NCBI GenBank assembly: GCA_003254925.1
Contig: QANZ01037851.1
Coordinates: 7,324-71,323, forward strand
DNA length: 64,000 bases
Source: Chamaecrista fasciculata
Taxonomy: Eukaryota; Streptophyta; Magnoliopsida; Fabales; Fabaceae
Direction: 5' to 3'
Both the position numbers and the translations under genes were made by a program. Below the pieces are notes generated by a model, which worked only from the letters and a program-made list of their open reading frames with translations, made no database searches and was not told the DNA's origin. This document shows, piece by piece, positions 37,401 through 52,400 of the stretch; within the stretch, counting starts at the first letter, position 1; every line of letters begins with the position of its first letter.

Positions 37401-40400
37401 TGACACATCCATGTCTGTTAGGCACATGTCAGTATCATGTCATTGCAGTGTTGGTTATAGACACACATTATTTAAGCTTCTACCCTTGTTGACCTTCAGT
37501 GATTGCACACCCATTCACAAGCTGTAATTCCTTAATCAAACCTATATTATTTGATTGCATTTGAAATACTAAGTTATCTCATTTGTTTTCTAATTTTCTT
37601 TTGGCCAATGTCTGATAGTAGAAACACGTAACACCTAACACATGTGGTTCCCAAATAGTCCAAATGCCTATTTATAAACTCATGCACTCACTTGCTTCCC
37701 CACGCATGTGCGTCGTCCATCCATTCTAGTTGTGAATTTTAGAATACTCAGATATATTCTCATTAGGCAAATTAGACTAATATATACAAGGCTCCTATTC
37801 TAATTTAGGGAATAAAATAAAATACATAATAAATATGATAAAGCCTATTTACAATTACTAAAAATAAATAATAAAAGGTAGAACACACAATAGGGTCACC
37901 AACACTCCCCCTCAAGTTGGTGCAAAGATGTCACACATGCCCAACTTGAAAACTAGTGTGTGAAACATTTGTTTACTAAGGCCTTTAGTAAACACATCAG
38001 CAAGTTGCTTCTCTGACGCCACATAGCACAAATTGAGGATGCCACTAGTAACCTTCTCTTTGATAAAGTGTCTGTCAATCTCAATGTGCTTCGTTCGGTC
38101 ATGCTGAACAGGATTCTGAGCTATACTAATAGCAGCCTTGTTATCACAAAACAAGGACAATTTTTCTCTTTCTAGTAAGCCCAGCTCTGCTAACAGTTTC
38201 TGGACCCACAAAATTTCACAAACTCCCTGTGCCATAGCCCTATATTCTGCTTCTGCACTGGATCTAGCAACCACATTTTGCTTCTTACTCCGCCAAGTTA
38301 CTAAGTTTCCTCCCACAAGAGTACAATATCCGGACGTGGATCTTCTGTCATCTAGTGATCCAGCCCAATCAGCATCTGTAAAGGCTTCTATCCGGAAGTG
38401 ACCGTGCTTGGAGAAAAGTAATCCCTTCCCTGGGCTGGATTTTAAATATCGCAAGATGCGAAAAACAGCCTGGCTATGGGATTCTCGCGGGTCATGCATA
38501 AATTGGCTGACCAAACTGACAGCATAAGCAATATCTGGTCTGGTGAGAGAAAGATAAATAAGCTTCCCAACAAGCCTCTGATATCTCTCCTTATCAACAG
38601 ATTCTCCAACCCCCAATTGTAGTTTGTGATTACTTTCAATGGGAGATTCAGCTGGTTTACACCCAGTCATACCAGTCTCCTTCAAGAGATCTAAAATATA
38701 CTTCCTCTGAGAAATAAAGATTCCTCTTTTTGATTGAGCAACCTCAATTCCCAAGAAATATTGCAACTTTCCAAGATCTTTGATTTCAAACTCCTGAGCT
38801 AATAACTTCTTCAACCGAGTCATCTCCTCTCTATCATCTCCAGTCATAACTATATCATCCACATAAACTATAAGAAGAGTGAGTTTCCCCTCTTTTCGCT
38901 TTATAAAAAGGGTATGGTCAGAATTACTTTGTTGATAACCAAAAGAAATCATGGCATTGCTGAATTTGTCAAACCATGCTCTCGGAGATTGTTTCAATCC
39001 ATATAGAGCCTTCTTCAGCCTACACACTTTCCCTTGACTCTGTTCATTATTAAACCCAGGCGGAATTTCCATGTACACTTCCTCTTCCAAGTCTCCATGG
39101 AGAAAAGCATTCTTCACATCAAATTGGTGTAAATCCCAATCTAAATTGGCTGCACAAGATAACAAAACTCTAATGGAGTTCATCTTTGCAACTGGAGCAA
39201 ACGTCTCATGATAATCCACCCCATGAGTTTGTGTGAATCCTTTGGCCACCAATCTGGCTTTGAAGCGTTCTATTGAACCATCAGCCCTATGTTTCACAGT
39301 GAACACCCATTTACAACCCACCAATTTTTTGTCAAGTGGAGGAGAGACCAACTCCCAAGTTTCATTCTTGGACAAGGCTTTCATTTCTTCAACCATCGCT
39401 TCCTTCCACTTGGGATCTGTGACAGCTTCCTGCCAATTCTGTGGAATAGACACAGAGGAAATAGACAAGGCAAAAGCTCTATATGATGGGGAAAGGGAAT
39501 CATAAGAAACAAAGTTAGACATTGGATACAAAGGACGTTTGGTACAAGACCTAACTTCTTTCCTGTGAGCAATAGGCAAATGAGAATTATCAAGGGAAGA
39601 GGAGGATACCTCACCAGTGGAAGAAGATTCAGCAGGTTCAATAGATTGCATGATGGCTTCTTCAGGTTTGTCATCACTCTTTCTCCTAGAGTAAGTCTTC
39701 AGATCTGGTCTGTTCAACCTTTCCAGCCCCTGAACATCAATCTCCCCCTGGACAATAGGCCCATCAATCTCCCCCTGGACAATAGGCTCATCAATCTCCC
39801 CCTGGACAATAGGCTCATCAATTTCCCCCTGAACAACAGTCTGCCTTATGTCACCCAAGTCAAGGACCACCTCTTCTACATTACTCTCCCCCTGAAGAGG
39901 TGATGAGGCTGAGTCAAAGTAGGGTTCAGTTTCACGAAAAGTGACATCCATACTGACAAAGGTCTTTCTAGAGGGAGGATGATAACATTTGTACCCTTTC
40001 TGAGTAGGAGAATACCCTATAAAGACACATTTAAGGGCTCTAGGGTCGAGTTTACCAACATTCCTAGTGGGGACAAAACAAACACAACCAAACACCTTAG
40101 GAGGAACAATAAAGTTACGATTACCAATTAAAACTTCAAGAGGACATTTAAAGTCGAGTGGTTTTAAAGGCATCCGGTTAATAAGATAAGCTGCAGCTAA
40201 CACGGCATCCCCCCAATAATGTTTAGGTAAGTTCATGGAAAACATAAGAGACCTGGCTACCTCAAGAAGGTGTCGGTTTTTTCTTTCAGCCACTCCATTT
40301 TGAGCACTAGTGTATGGACAACTAGTTTGATGAATAACCCCATGACTTTCCAAATAAGAATCTAGGTCAGAATTCACGTACTCAGTCCCATTATCGGTTC

Positions 40401-43400
40401 GCAGAATTTTTATCTGGGTATTAAATTGAGTGCAAACCATTTTATGAAAAGATTTAAAGGAAGAAGCAACCTCAGATTTACTTTTTAACAAATAAACCCA
40501 AGTAGTGCGAGTACAACAATCAATGAATGTGACAAACCACCGACAACCAGACAAGGAAACTGTTTTTGTAGGACCCCACACATCAGAATGAATAGTCATA
40601 AAAGGAATTGAACTCTTACGGTTACTCAAAGGATAAGAAACTCTGGTATGCTTGGCAAACTCACAGGCATCACAAAATAGGGTTTCAACAGAGAGATTTG
40701 TGAACAGTTTAGGAAAGAGTTTCTTTAACACAAAAAATGAGGGATGCCCTAACCGTCTATGCCACTGGATAATCTCCTGACGAACATCCTTATTAACTCC
40801 AAGAAGGGCTTGACCTGAGTTACAAACCGTGTCAATCACGTACAAGCCATTATGCAATCTACCACTGCCAATCTTCCTCCCTGTATGAAGATCCTGGAAG
40901 ACACAATGATTAGGATAAAAAACAACTTTACAATTTAGGTCTTTTGTAATGGAACTAACAGACAAAAGACTAACAGGAAATTCAGGTGCATGAAGGACAG
41001 AAGAAAGATTAATGTCAGGAGTACAATGAACTGAACCAGTCCCGCAAACAGGAGATTGAGACCCATTGGCAATTCGAACAAACTCCCCTTTGGGGCATGG
41101 AGAATAATTAGATAGATCTTTAGAGGACCCAGTCATGTGTCTATTCGCACCAGAATCAACAATCCAAGTGGGGACATGGGCATTAAAAGCCATACCTGAG
41201 TGCATATAGTTAGAAGAGCTAACCATAGGAGAGTCAAGTTTGGTTAATAGCCGCCGAAAAAGTCGAATTTCATCCGAAGAGAGAGGGGCTCCAGGTGTAA
41301 CATCCCGAGAAGTATTTCTCAATACTTTAGAGTCACTCATAGTGAAAAAGTGAGGAAAACAAGCGAATTCAGCCCAAAAACTCCAGGAAAAGGCCAAAAA
41401 ACCGCTGAAAACGAACTCCAAAAAATGGTGACCGGCGCGTGGGCGCGTGGCGGCGCGTGCGGCGTCAGACGGCGGCCGGATTTTGGGTTATGGCCGGCGA
41501 TATGGTCAGGAGTCGGAATCCGGTGGCGGTGATGCAAGACGATGATCAGAAACCCGCGTACTAGCAGATCGGCGTTGACAGTGACAGATGCTTCAGGCGG
41601 CGCGTGGCGGCGTGTGTGGAGGTTTCCGGCGACCGGAAAACAGGCAGACGCCGGTCGGTCAGTTCTCTGTCGATCTAGGGTGGTGGTGGCGGCAAAGAAG
41701 GGAGAATACTCAACCTCAAGGTAACTTAGGGTTTCTAAATCTAGGGTTTTTGACAGCAAGTTATGAGGGAGAAAACTCAACCTCAAGGTCAGGAACTCTA
41801 GGGTTGCAGAAGGAAAAAAAAAACTCACTTCAAGGCAACCTGGCTCTGATACCATGTGAATTTTAGAATACTCAGATATATTCTCATTAGGCAAATTAGA
41901 CTAATATATACAAGGCTCCTATTCTAATTTAGGGAATAAAATAAAATACATAATAAATATGATAAAGCCTATTTACAATTACTAAAAATAAATAATAAAA
42001 GGTAGAACACACAATAGGGTCACCAACACTAGTTTTAGGACTTGAGCACGCATGCAGTTCCCATTTTATTTTTTTATTTGAGGCCAAAGATTGATAAGAA
42101 ACTACCTAATGTAACCCAGCAGTCCTAAATCCTACTTATAATGCGGGTAGAACCAATTTGGGGCTACAAACTAACGAGCTCAATTATCTAAATAGTTTAA
42201 AAATAAATAGAAACATGAACAGGTTATGAATTGCCATTTAAAGGTCTAGAACTCTCCATTATTTCATCACCATTGAAATGAGATCAAATAGTTAATTGAC
42301 ATGATCGAAGTCTGTATCAATGCACAAGTACTTTATATTGTTCCAGTTCCATTATATGCTATCTTATTAAAGATGTATTTTCTGTACCTGATTTGCAACA
42401 GGTAAAGCAAATCTGATCTCTTCTGAAGTGTTATTTGAATCAAATATATATTAAGTATGCTTGATCTTCTCAGCAAAAAAGAAAAGAACAACTTGACTTC
42501 TTCAGAGTTTTTGCTTTGCCTTATGGAGTCTCATTATTTTAAATGTAGAATTTATTGTTTAATAATATTATCTTTTTCCTGATGTAGGAGTTATCGTCGG
42601 AAGTATATTAACTTGTATAAGACTAAGCTGATTTTTCTTCGGCAAGAGCAGGTGATTGGCTTTTTTACATCTCACTGATAAGCACATTCCTACCTATCTA
42701 TATAATCTAAAATCCATTTTTAATTTTGGGGGATTCTCTGAAGGACCTTATAAAGTTTGTAATGTTTGTTAGTTTTACACTACACTGTTCATTTTAGAAA
42801 TTTGATTTTGTTGATCTTACATCATTTTAACTTTTCTAAGTGCACTTTTTGGAGTTGAATAGTTTCTTAAATATTTACTCATTCACTTTTGGTGGTTGTT
42901 TGTTTGCTTGCTTTTTCTGTCTTAAGGGTGACTAAATCAAGAGTTATTTCATTCTTTATTATTTTGGTGTGTTAAACATAGCATCTTAGGCCTGCCGTTT
43001 ATATTGTTGGTTGTACTGGGCTATATATATGGCTTGTGTTAGAATGTACTAATATACTGTAATTAATTACAGTATATTCTAACAGCTTGTTTGGTTGTTT
43101 AATCGAAGAAATGAGAGGTGTAGAGATCCTCTGATTTTATGTATTGAGAATGCTATTGGAAATAAGAATACATTTATGGAATTTACAGAACTTCAACTAA
43201 ACCCCTAATCTCTTTATTTCAATAAACTAAAGCTATCCCTTAAATTGGAGCTTATCAATTAATATAGGATAAGCATCTAGACTCTAGAGCTAAGTTTTTC
43301 AAACTTTAAAACAAAATGAACATTAATCTTGGCCAAAATATTAATCTAAGCTGAAAGATTGCCTTAGCACTCCCCCCAAGATGGGAACAGTTGTCAATCA

Positions 43401-46400
43401 TCCCGAGCTTGTGTTTGAGTTCTTGAAATATCACTTTAGATACACTGTTTAACTAAAGCTCTAGGTAATTTGTGAATGGTCAAACCATGTTCACCTACCA
43501 TGATGGTTTTAAAAAATTTAATATTACATTCCAGATTTTTTAGTTACACTTGTTGTCTTTTTTAATTTGTGTTTGTAGCTAGTTAATGATGATGTTCTTC
43601 AAGAGCTGGAGTTGATGGAGAAAGCATCTGATCTAGAAGATATTTTAAATTATCGATCTGCTGCAGAATTTGAGATGCAGGTAGTTATGGAACTGATCAT
43701 TTTATGAGAAGTTCAATAAGTATGTATATAAACTTTATTTGACTGGATTATTTGGGATACTTTTTTTTGCTAATATAACTTATTTTAGAAAATCGCGTTT
43801 CGTTCTTGTTGTTGACAGGAATTCTTTTCAAAAAGTTCTAAACCCGACATGGGTATGATTGGTATTGATGTTCCAGTAGAGAAGTCTTCCATTGATGAAC
43901 GCAACACAGGGAAATCACGGGGATGGTTGAATTGGCTATCCCGTGGTATGCTTGGTGCTGGAGGGACTGATGATTCTAGTCAGTTTTCTGGTGTTGTGTC
44001 TGATGATGTTATTAAGGTATTGCTGTTTACGTCTTATGATGTTTGGTATATGGTGTACATTACTTCTTTCATTCACTTGTATCTTTCTGTGTGATAAGTA
44101 CTCTTCATTTTCTATGACTTGTGGTCATAATGTGTCATTATCGTTGTTTATTGAAGATAAAGTTAACAATTTTACGATTGATTGAATTGATGAGGTGATA
44201 AAGATGTATAGCAAATTTTCCTTTGATGAAAAAGAATTTATTAAAGAGAACAAAATAAGTACAAAATACGATTACAAAAAGAGGGGAGAATAGATCCTCT
44301 CCAGGAAAAGAAGAAACACTAAAATGTGTCTATAGTTATAACTCAATGTAGACTTCTAACTCTGTTGGAGATCCATTAGAGACATTCCTCTAATGAAGCT
44401 ATTAGAAGAAACCCTTCCAGAGGATATAGAAAAGTATTGTTTTCCGATGATAAGGTTGAAGAAAAATCTTAGCAAACATTGCATTTCCATCAAATTGAAG
44501 ACACCATAGGCTTGCAAAAAGAGCACATTGGTAAGAACTTTATACTCTTTACCCCACCCAAATCCCTTGTACTTGATAGCTAGGACAGTTTGAAGATTGG
44601 CTTAAGAAACTGAAGATTTCTGAATACTTCGATGATTTTCTCATTAGGCTAATATGAATTTATACAAGAGTTCCTTTGCTAAACTTGGAAACAAAACAAC
44701 ACATGAAGTACAATAAACTCCTATATATACTACTATAAGTAAGCAATCAAAATAATAACACAATTAAGGTAATCAACAGAAGCTCAACTTTCAATAAAGA
44801 GCCCATAAGTTCTTTTCCAAATATGTTGAAGCATTGCATCTACTCCTTTTAATGTATTAATCAGACATTTTTCTTGGCAAGGCTAAAGTGACCAAAGGTT
44901 TATTACTATGTTCTGTTAAAGCTTATGAGTTCTCATGATAACAAAGTCATTCTGTTCAAAGATATTGGCTTCTGTCACTCTGCAGGACATATATGAGGCA
45001 ACTGAATTTCATCCCTCAGTGTCATCCAATGTAGATATTACACCAAAACATGAAGTATGTCTTTTTGCCATGAAGCTTGTGATCCATCAGATCTCAGTGA
45101 CTCTACATAACAAGTATTGTGCCTTAACCTCGTTCATCTAACTCTGACTGATTTCAATTCTGCATGATTTTTCCACGGAATGTAAATCTGTGTCATAATC
45201 TTCATACCTGCTTCATGAATTCAAATTGATGTTTGATAATTATATCATTATCTTAATCTGATGCTAAATTTATGTTAATCATGTGAATGTTCGAGAACAG
45301 TTTACTTTGAGTGTAGTTCTGGCTTGATTGAATTGCATAATTAGTTTGGTGGAGCTTTGGTTTGTTTGAGCTGAAATAATGTTGGAGAAATGCTGGAGAC
45401 CTACTTTAAAAGCAATAACAGATAAACAAGAAATTACCAAAAAATAAAAAGAATAACAGATGAATAGGAGAGTAAAGTATTTAATGTCTATCATAATTTG
45501 AGTTATCTTAGCAAATTATATATTATTACATTTAATGTGAAGCTTCATGTAAAAAACCCAGGTGAGTGGTCTTGGAACTGCTTGATTTTATTCAATGAAG
45601 TTTACAACTAAAATAAGGGACCATGAGAACCTTATCTCTACTTGAATTCATCGCAAACCAAGCCTAACCAAGCCTGAGGACTTTGTTTTGGGCTATACCA
45701 GTATTTTATTAGGTGACAAACTTTCCCAGACTTCCCTTGAGCAACAAACTTCTTGCCACGTTTTGGATGTAATACCTATTTATTTTTTTTTGGTACCCCA
45801 TTTTGTTTGGGCAGTATTTGTAGATATATTTTGATGTATTCCTTAAAAGAATTTTATTCTTAAATAGCTTTGGAAAAAAAACTTTTATTAACTGAAAATT
45901 CAGATGGCCTAGTGTAGAGAAAGAGCATAAAGGGAAAGACAATTTTCTATTATTCACAAAGGTGTATTTATAGTACATATTCTGATACTAAAATCAGATT
46001 GTAATTATGGTACATAATATGATATTAAAATCAGATCCTAATTCTAATTTAAAAGGGAGATACTAAATCAAATCCTAATATTTGAATTTATATCAATATA
46101 ATATCATCACAAACAAGATGAGAATAGGATCCGCTGGAAATCCCTGGAATTAAGGGATTAGGTTATTGTGCTAATACCTAGTCATATGGTTAGTTTGTGC
46201 AATAAAGCAACCAAAAAACAAAGAATTCTTCCAGAATAAAATGAAAAGAAAAACGAAAAAAAGGAAAAAAGAACTGTGCACCAATGAGATATGTGATTTA
46301 TTTGCTAGTTGGTGTTGTATTTGGCCAGAAAACAATGCTTGTTCCCAAGCTTTTCATGAGATTGAATTTTCTTTTAGCACCTATTGTTCTATTATAAAAT

Positions 46401-49400
46401 GGGTATCCCAAGAAGACTCATTGTCCTTTGTCTATCTTTTTCTGTTTTTCTGTCTAATTATGATTCTATCCAAATATTTAAATCTGATCTTCTAATGTGT
46501 TTGTATCGTAGATAATATATATTCAATTATTGCTTGCAGTTGCTCATACAATATATTGCTTATGTTTTCAAAGAGATTTAAACTATGTATTGGCATTGTT
46601 TACTTTTCATAACCAAATGAAGTTTCTTTTGTACCCTTTTCCCATTTTTTGTGGAGGCATGTTGAAGGAACCATTGAGATAATTCTTGAAGCTGGAATAA
46701 TTGAGTCAAAGCTTCATGAAGAGCATGCAACTTTCACTTTTAAAGTCAAGTCACTTGAGATGGTTCAGCCACAAAAGAAGAAAGTCATTCTACGGACTAG
46801 AGGGGTTTGTATATTTTTATATGCTTTCTTTCAATTGTTAACTATAATAGTTCACATAGAATTTGCAGGCAATTTGTGATTGATAACTTGGAATTTAGCA
46901 ATTTGTAATTGAGGCCCTATTGTTAAAAAAATAATAATTTGGTTCGCGGCTAAATTGTAATTTTTGTTCATGAGATATTACAACTTTTAACAACAAGAGA
47001 AAGAGTTGAATCAGATGGATGACCCAACCTTCTATGCCAAGTATCAATAGTAGTGGAAGAAACTACATTACAATGAAAAGGATTGTTAACATTCTGAACA
47101 AGAGAACTGTTACAATTATTTGAAACATTGTTACACACAGGAGACTTAGAACTAAAAGACAACTCATGAAAAGAGTAGAGACCATCTTGGAGGTGACCTT
47201 TAAGAAGAGTCCTCTTGGAATCCTGACATTTAACATAACAAACATCAGAATGGAACTCAAAAAAGACTTTGTTGTCTTTAGCAAACTTAGACACACTAAG
47301 TAAATTCTTTTTCATAGAAGGAACATGTAACAAAGAAGACAAAATAAGAGGCTTTGAAGTAAATTGTATCTCAGTCCTACCAATATGCTCAATAGAAAGA
47401 GGCTTACCATCTCCAATATAGACCTGATCATTGCCACCATAATACTCTTGATGCTGTAAATTTGCTAGGTCTGGTGTTACATGGCAAGATGCACCTGAAT
47501 CCGGGTACCAAGCAGGATCATATAAAGCCTCTGATGTAGCCATCATAACTGTGTTTTTAGGCTTTGAAGTACTGGCACTACTGGCTGAATTTTCATCAGA
47601 AGAAGCAAAGGGACTCACAAACTCTTGATCAAAACGAAAATGACATTGAAATGCCATATGTCCTGTTTTTCCACAAAGCTGACAAATCAACTTAGTGTTA
47701 GAACTGTTATTGGTTGCTCCACGGCCTCCTTTTCCCCTTCCACCTCTTTGAGAATTCTGCTGAAAATTATGCTGATAGTTGCCTTGATAATTCTGATTCC
47801 CATAACCATTGAAACTCTGATTCCTATAACCATTCTGCATAGGATGAAAATTCATCTTTCTATCTTTATTGTACTGTTGCTGTACAATATTAACAGATAG
47901 AGGAACATCAGTTGCCTTCTTCTTGTTGCTAATCCACTCTTCCTGAGTCAAAAGAAGTGCTTCAAGTTCTGCAATTGTGAAAGACTCTGCCCGTGTGTTC
48001 ATAGAAGTCACAAAAGAATCATAATCTTGATCTAGGCCTTGAAAGATTGCTTCAATATGCTCTGTTATGGTAATTGGCGAACCTACCGAAGACAGAGCAT
48101 TAGCCACCTTTTTAATCTGCAAAAGGTAATCTGTCAAAGACAAACTCCCTTTCTTAATCGTGCGAAGCTGAGTTCTATACTGATTAACCTTCGCCCGAGT
48201 CTTGGACGAGAAATGAACTTGCAACCTATCCCATACTTCATGGGAAAACTCACAATCAATAACAAGATCAGAAATAGATTGGGTCATTGAAGTCAGTAAC
48301 CAAGAAAGTAGAAGAGAGTCCTGACATTCCCAATTCAAGAAATCCTCACTAAAAATCCCACGAGCTTCATCATCATCACTCGCAAACTGAGGTGGAACAT
48401 ACTGAGATCCCAACAGGTATTTTTGCAACCTGTAACCTTTGACGGCGGCAAGAACCTGACGGCGCCAATTCAAGAAATTGGTGGATTCCAATTTTTCAGG
48501 AATCGGGTGACTGAATGAGTGAGGGACGAAGACATTTGCTGCCGCTGCATTCACCGTCGCCGGAGCATTTACTGCCGTTGCCGGACGTGGTGGCGCTGAC
48601 CGATGACGACCTCCGCCGTTCGTAGCTGCTTCAGAGTTCTGAGCGCTGGAGTCCATGTTTAGTTATCGCTAGTCGAACGCTTCTGGGTTGCAATCGTTTC
48701 TGGGTTGCAAGCGTTTTTGGATGCGAACACTTCTGGGTTGCGAACGAACGATTCTGGTTTTCGAACGTATCTGGTTTCACCTACTACGCCTAAACCATGC
48801 GATTTTGATTTTTTCTAAAGAGCGTAAGGCTCTGATACCATATTAAGAAAATATGATAGGTAGAAAAAGAGAATATTCATATATGAGAAAGTGTAGTACA
48901 ATAGGATCTATTTATACATGAGTAATCACTAGAGTAGTTAGTTAGAACCTGACTAACAGACTAACTAACTAGTAACTAAGTTGTTATTAAACTCCTATAC
49001 ACTTACATGGGCTTGATCAAAAAATGATATAAAATGCACTGTAGGCTATTATGCTTCTGTTGGAGGAAACTTAGTATCATGGAGGCCTAAGAAGCTGGTT
49101 GTGACATGTAGGTCCAGTGTAAAATCTGTGTACAGGGCAATTGCTCAATTTACATGTGATTGGTAGGTATATGACGTTGCTTGCAAGATTATCAATCTTG
49201 GTCTATACCATGGTTTTTTTGTCCCACACCGGATCTAACAAAGTTTTGGGTTGTAAGATTGTTTTGCAAATACGATCCCAGGAAATTAGGCTACCAATTG
49301 ATCCCTAAAATTTAGGGATATATATATGTATATATATTTTGTAATTACTTTCTTTCCTAGGATAGCTTTTGTTGTTCTATAACTAGCCCTTTTTTCCAGC

Positions 49401-52400
49401 TTTGTAAGACTAAATACTCAAACGATTATTTCCTCCATTTTGTCATAATTTCTTGTATTCATCCCTTCTGTCCAATCAATTTCTTTTCTTTAGATCTAAT
49501 TTAAAAAGAAAGGTGTAAAGCTTCGTTGTAGTTTTATGTCTTTGTGAGCTGTTGGTATCTTTGGAGGGAGAGCAATTTCAAGGAGTTTAATCATATTTTC
49601 CTTCTGCCTCGTTTTTTTGAAATGTATTGTTTTATCTTTGGATGGAGGGTTTCTTCTAGTGGTTTATCTAGCAGAGTTTTCCGTAGGAAAATCCAAAGTG
49701 ATAGGATCATAGGAAAGCTTTGATTTAGCTGTTGAGATTTTAATTTTCTTTGTCATGATTGCGTGTAATTTGAATTTAACCTGGGATACATATTCTTGTT
49801 ATTTGAGAAAGCTTTTGATGTCAGTGTCAGGGCTACACTTTGTCTTATATATATATATTCATGTCCATCTTTAGTTGTCAGGACTCCTACACTCATGCAT
49901 GTGAAATGAAAAGCAAGGGCCTGTGATATGCTATATGCTGATTCTGTTATTCTCTGCATATATTACCTGTACTTTGTTTCTGTTCCGGTGGAAGTCCTTG
50001 ATATTAACTCTTTACTTTTCCTTTTCCTAATAATACTTCTTTAAATTAGACAAATGCTTCTTAAGCTCAAATTATCATTTGGTTACTTTTGTGTTTTTCA
50101 CTTTTTTCTTACCTTCGAAGTTATTTTTGTTGTTGTTGATGGTGACACATGTTCCTTGATTTGCAGCCCCTTGTTGAAAACAATGAACTGAATATTGCGG
50201 ATCATTCATATAGCATTCAAGTTCAGGTCTCATCAAACTCTGACATTGAACTATCAGTAAAGGTATTGTCATTGTCTTTCCGTCATGATTTGTAAGTTAT
50301 AAGTGAGTTATCCCTGAATTAGCACAATTTAAATGGTGGAAATTCGAGTGTTCTTCAGGGAAAGCTCGAACATGTTGAAGTGACAATGGATGTACAAATC
50401 TTATCAAGTCTCATGGAGTTTTATGGTGCTTTTACATCATTCAAATTTCAAAATGAAAGGGTATGCTTCATTTGTATCCATCTCCTTTGTTAATTAACTT
50501 TGGTTTTGGGCACTTTTGCTATGCTCAAGTGCTGGCAGGCCAAGAGATTAGAAATGCTTTGATATGAGCTTATGCTGTGGTTCTTTTCTTTTTGGACTAT
50601 TGTTTTTTCACACATATGCTCCAGTGATGCAAGCCTAATTGTGACTGTCTGGGATGTTTATGATTTTGGACTGTCAGTGTTCATGAAGAGTCAATCTGAT
50701 TTTTTTTTTTTTTTCTATTTGGAGTTGTTTTTTTAACAGAAGAAGTTTGGTCAAGAAGTTAGAGATTGAGGCTAAAATCTTATGATTTTTTCCGATATTG
50801 AGGTTCATGTTTTTGAGGGTGGCAGAGGACCTATCTGGGATTGCTATCTTGATGTAGCATTATTGGCTTGTGTGATTACCTGCAATCAGGGAAAGGATTG
50901 ATTAGTTTTTTAATGAAAATTTAAAAAAAAAGTGGTCAAAGGAAGAATTCTTATGTCCGTGACCCATTTGGAGTTTGAAAATAGTTATGCTGGGTTCCAT
51001 TCAGTTCTGTATTCCTTTATCCTTCAACCTATTGGCTTAAGGTGGATTCTTGCTGGTGCTTTGTCTACATGCTTTTGCCTAGCTAGAGTTGGTTTAATAA
51101 TTTTATTTGCTGGAGGTGCTCTTCTTGTTCAATGTTCTTTTCTCCTTCTTTTGTATTGCTTGTTTTTTCACATCTCAGTGCTTCTGAATTGGTCTCTTGT
51201 ATTTGCATTTACATATTAGATGCTGCTATGGAGAGCTAAACCTCTGAATTTTTAGCCTTGAGATATGTTTATACAGTAATTAAAAAAGGTACTTTTTCTA
51301 GATCTTGATTATATTCAATGATGGGAAAACTCAACCAATTGTGAGGTTCAGCTCTCTGTAGCATTACTTTTATCTTATGTTTTCTCATCTTTTAGTTGAA
51401 CTATGAATTAAGGTGACAAAGCCTTATTGACTTTTCAGTTTAGACAGGCTAATTCTGTTGCATAACTTTAAAGGTCTAAAATGTAATCACTAGTGCACCT
51501 TAGCAGTAATGCTCTCAAACTATTCTAACTGTTCCCCTCAACCCCGAAGAATGTTTAAACTTCATATTTATATGTGTTTCATTGAAAAAGGTGTTTACTT
51601 TTATGGCCTACAGACAAAGGTGCTAGTTTTTGTTAATCTTCCATGTTGCAGGTGCTCTCATCACTGAATGGAATTGATAATCCAAATACTAGGCTCATAT
51701 TAAAAAAAGAGTAAGCAGTACTTTGGCAACTCAAGATGTCTCTGAGTTTTCACCTAACAAGTTTCTTTGAACATCATTTTAACCATTTTGACTTTTGTTT
51801 TTCTTGCAGATCTGTTTTTGCAAGTAAGAAGAAAATCGTATGGGATATTTCTATCTTGAATGTAGTGATTACTCTTCCTTGGAGAAATATGGCATCTGAT
51901 TATTGCAACTTGGTAACTCCTCAATTTCTTCAAAGTAATGATTGGGTTTAAAGATTAAATGGGAAGGTCCAACGAAGATATCCATTCATCCAATTTTGAT
52001 CCTTGAAATTAGCTAGTACAAATCCCTATGAATTAGCGATATTTATTAATTCTTAAATATTTTCTTTCCTAGGATAGCTGTTTTGTTCCTGTACAAATAC
52101 CCTTGTACCTATCAAACTAGATACATAAGCAGTTCATTCAGTTTTTTTTTTTTGTGATCATGATAATATATCTCGCTGTAGGATAGAAAGCTTATCTGAA
52201 AAACTTCTAATATTCCTGTCAATTTGCTTAATTTAAACAAAAAACAAAAAGAAAAAATTTCTCAAGTAAATAGGATTATGAATGCTCCTGCTCAAGTTGG
52301 GGTATAGATGTATTGTGCCGAGCCTGCTTACAAGTTGGTGTAAAAAGCTCTTTACCTGCCCTTTGGCTTGCACATCTGCTACTTGCTCAGTTGGTGGAAC

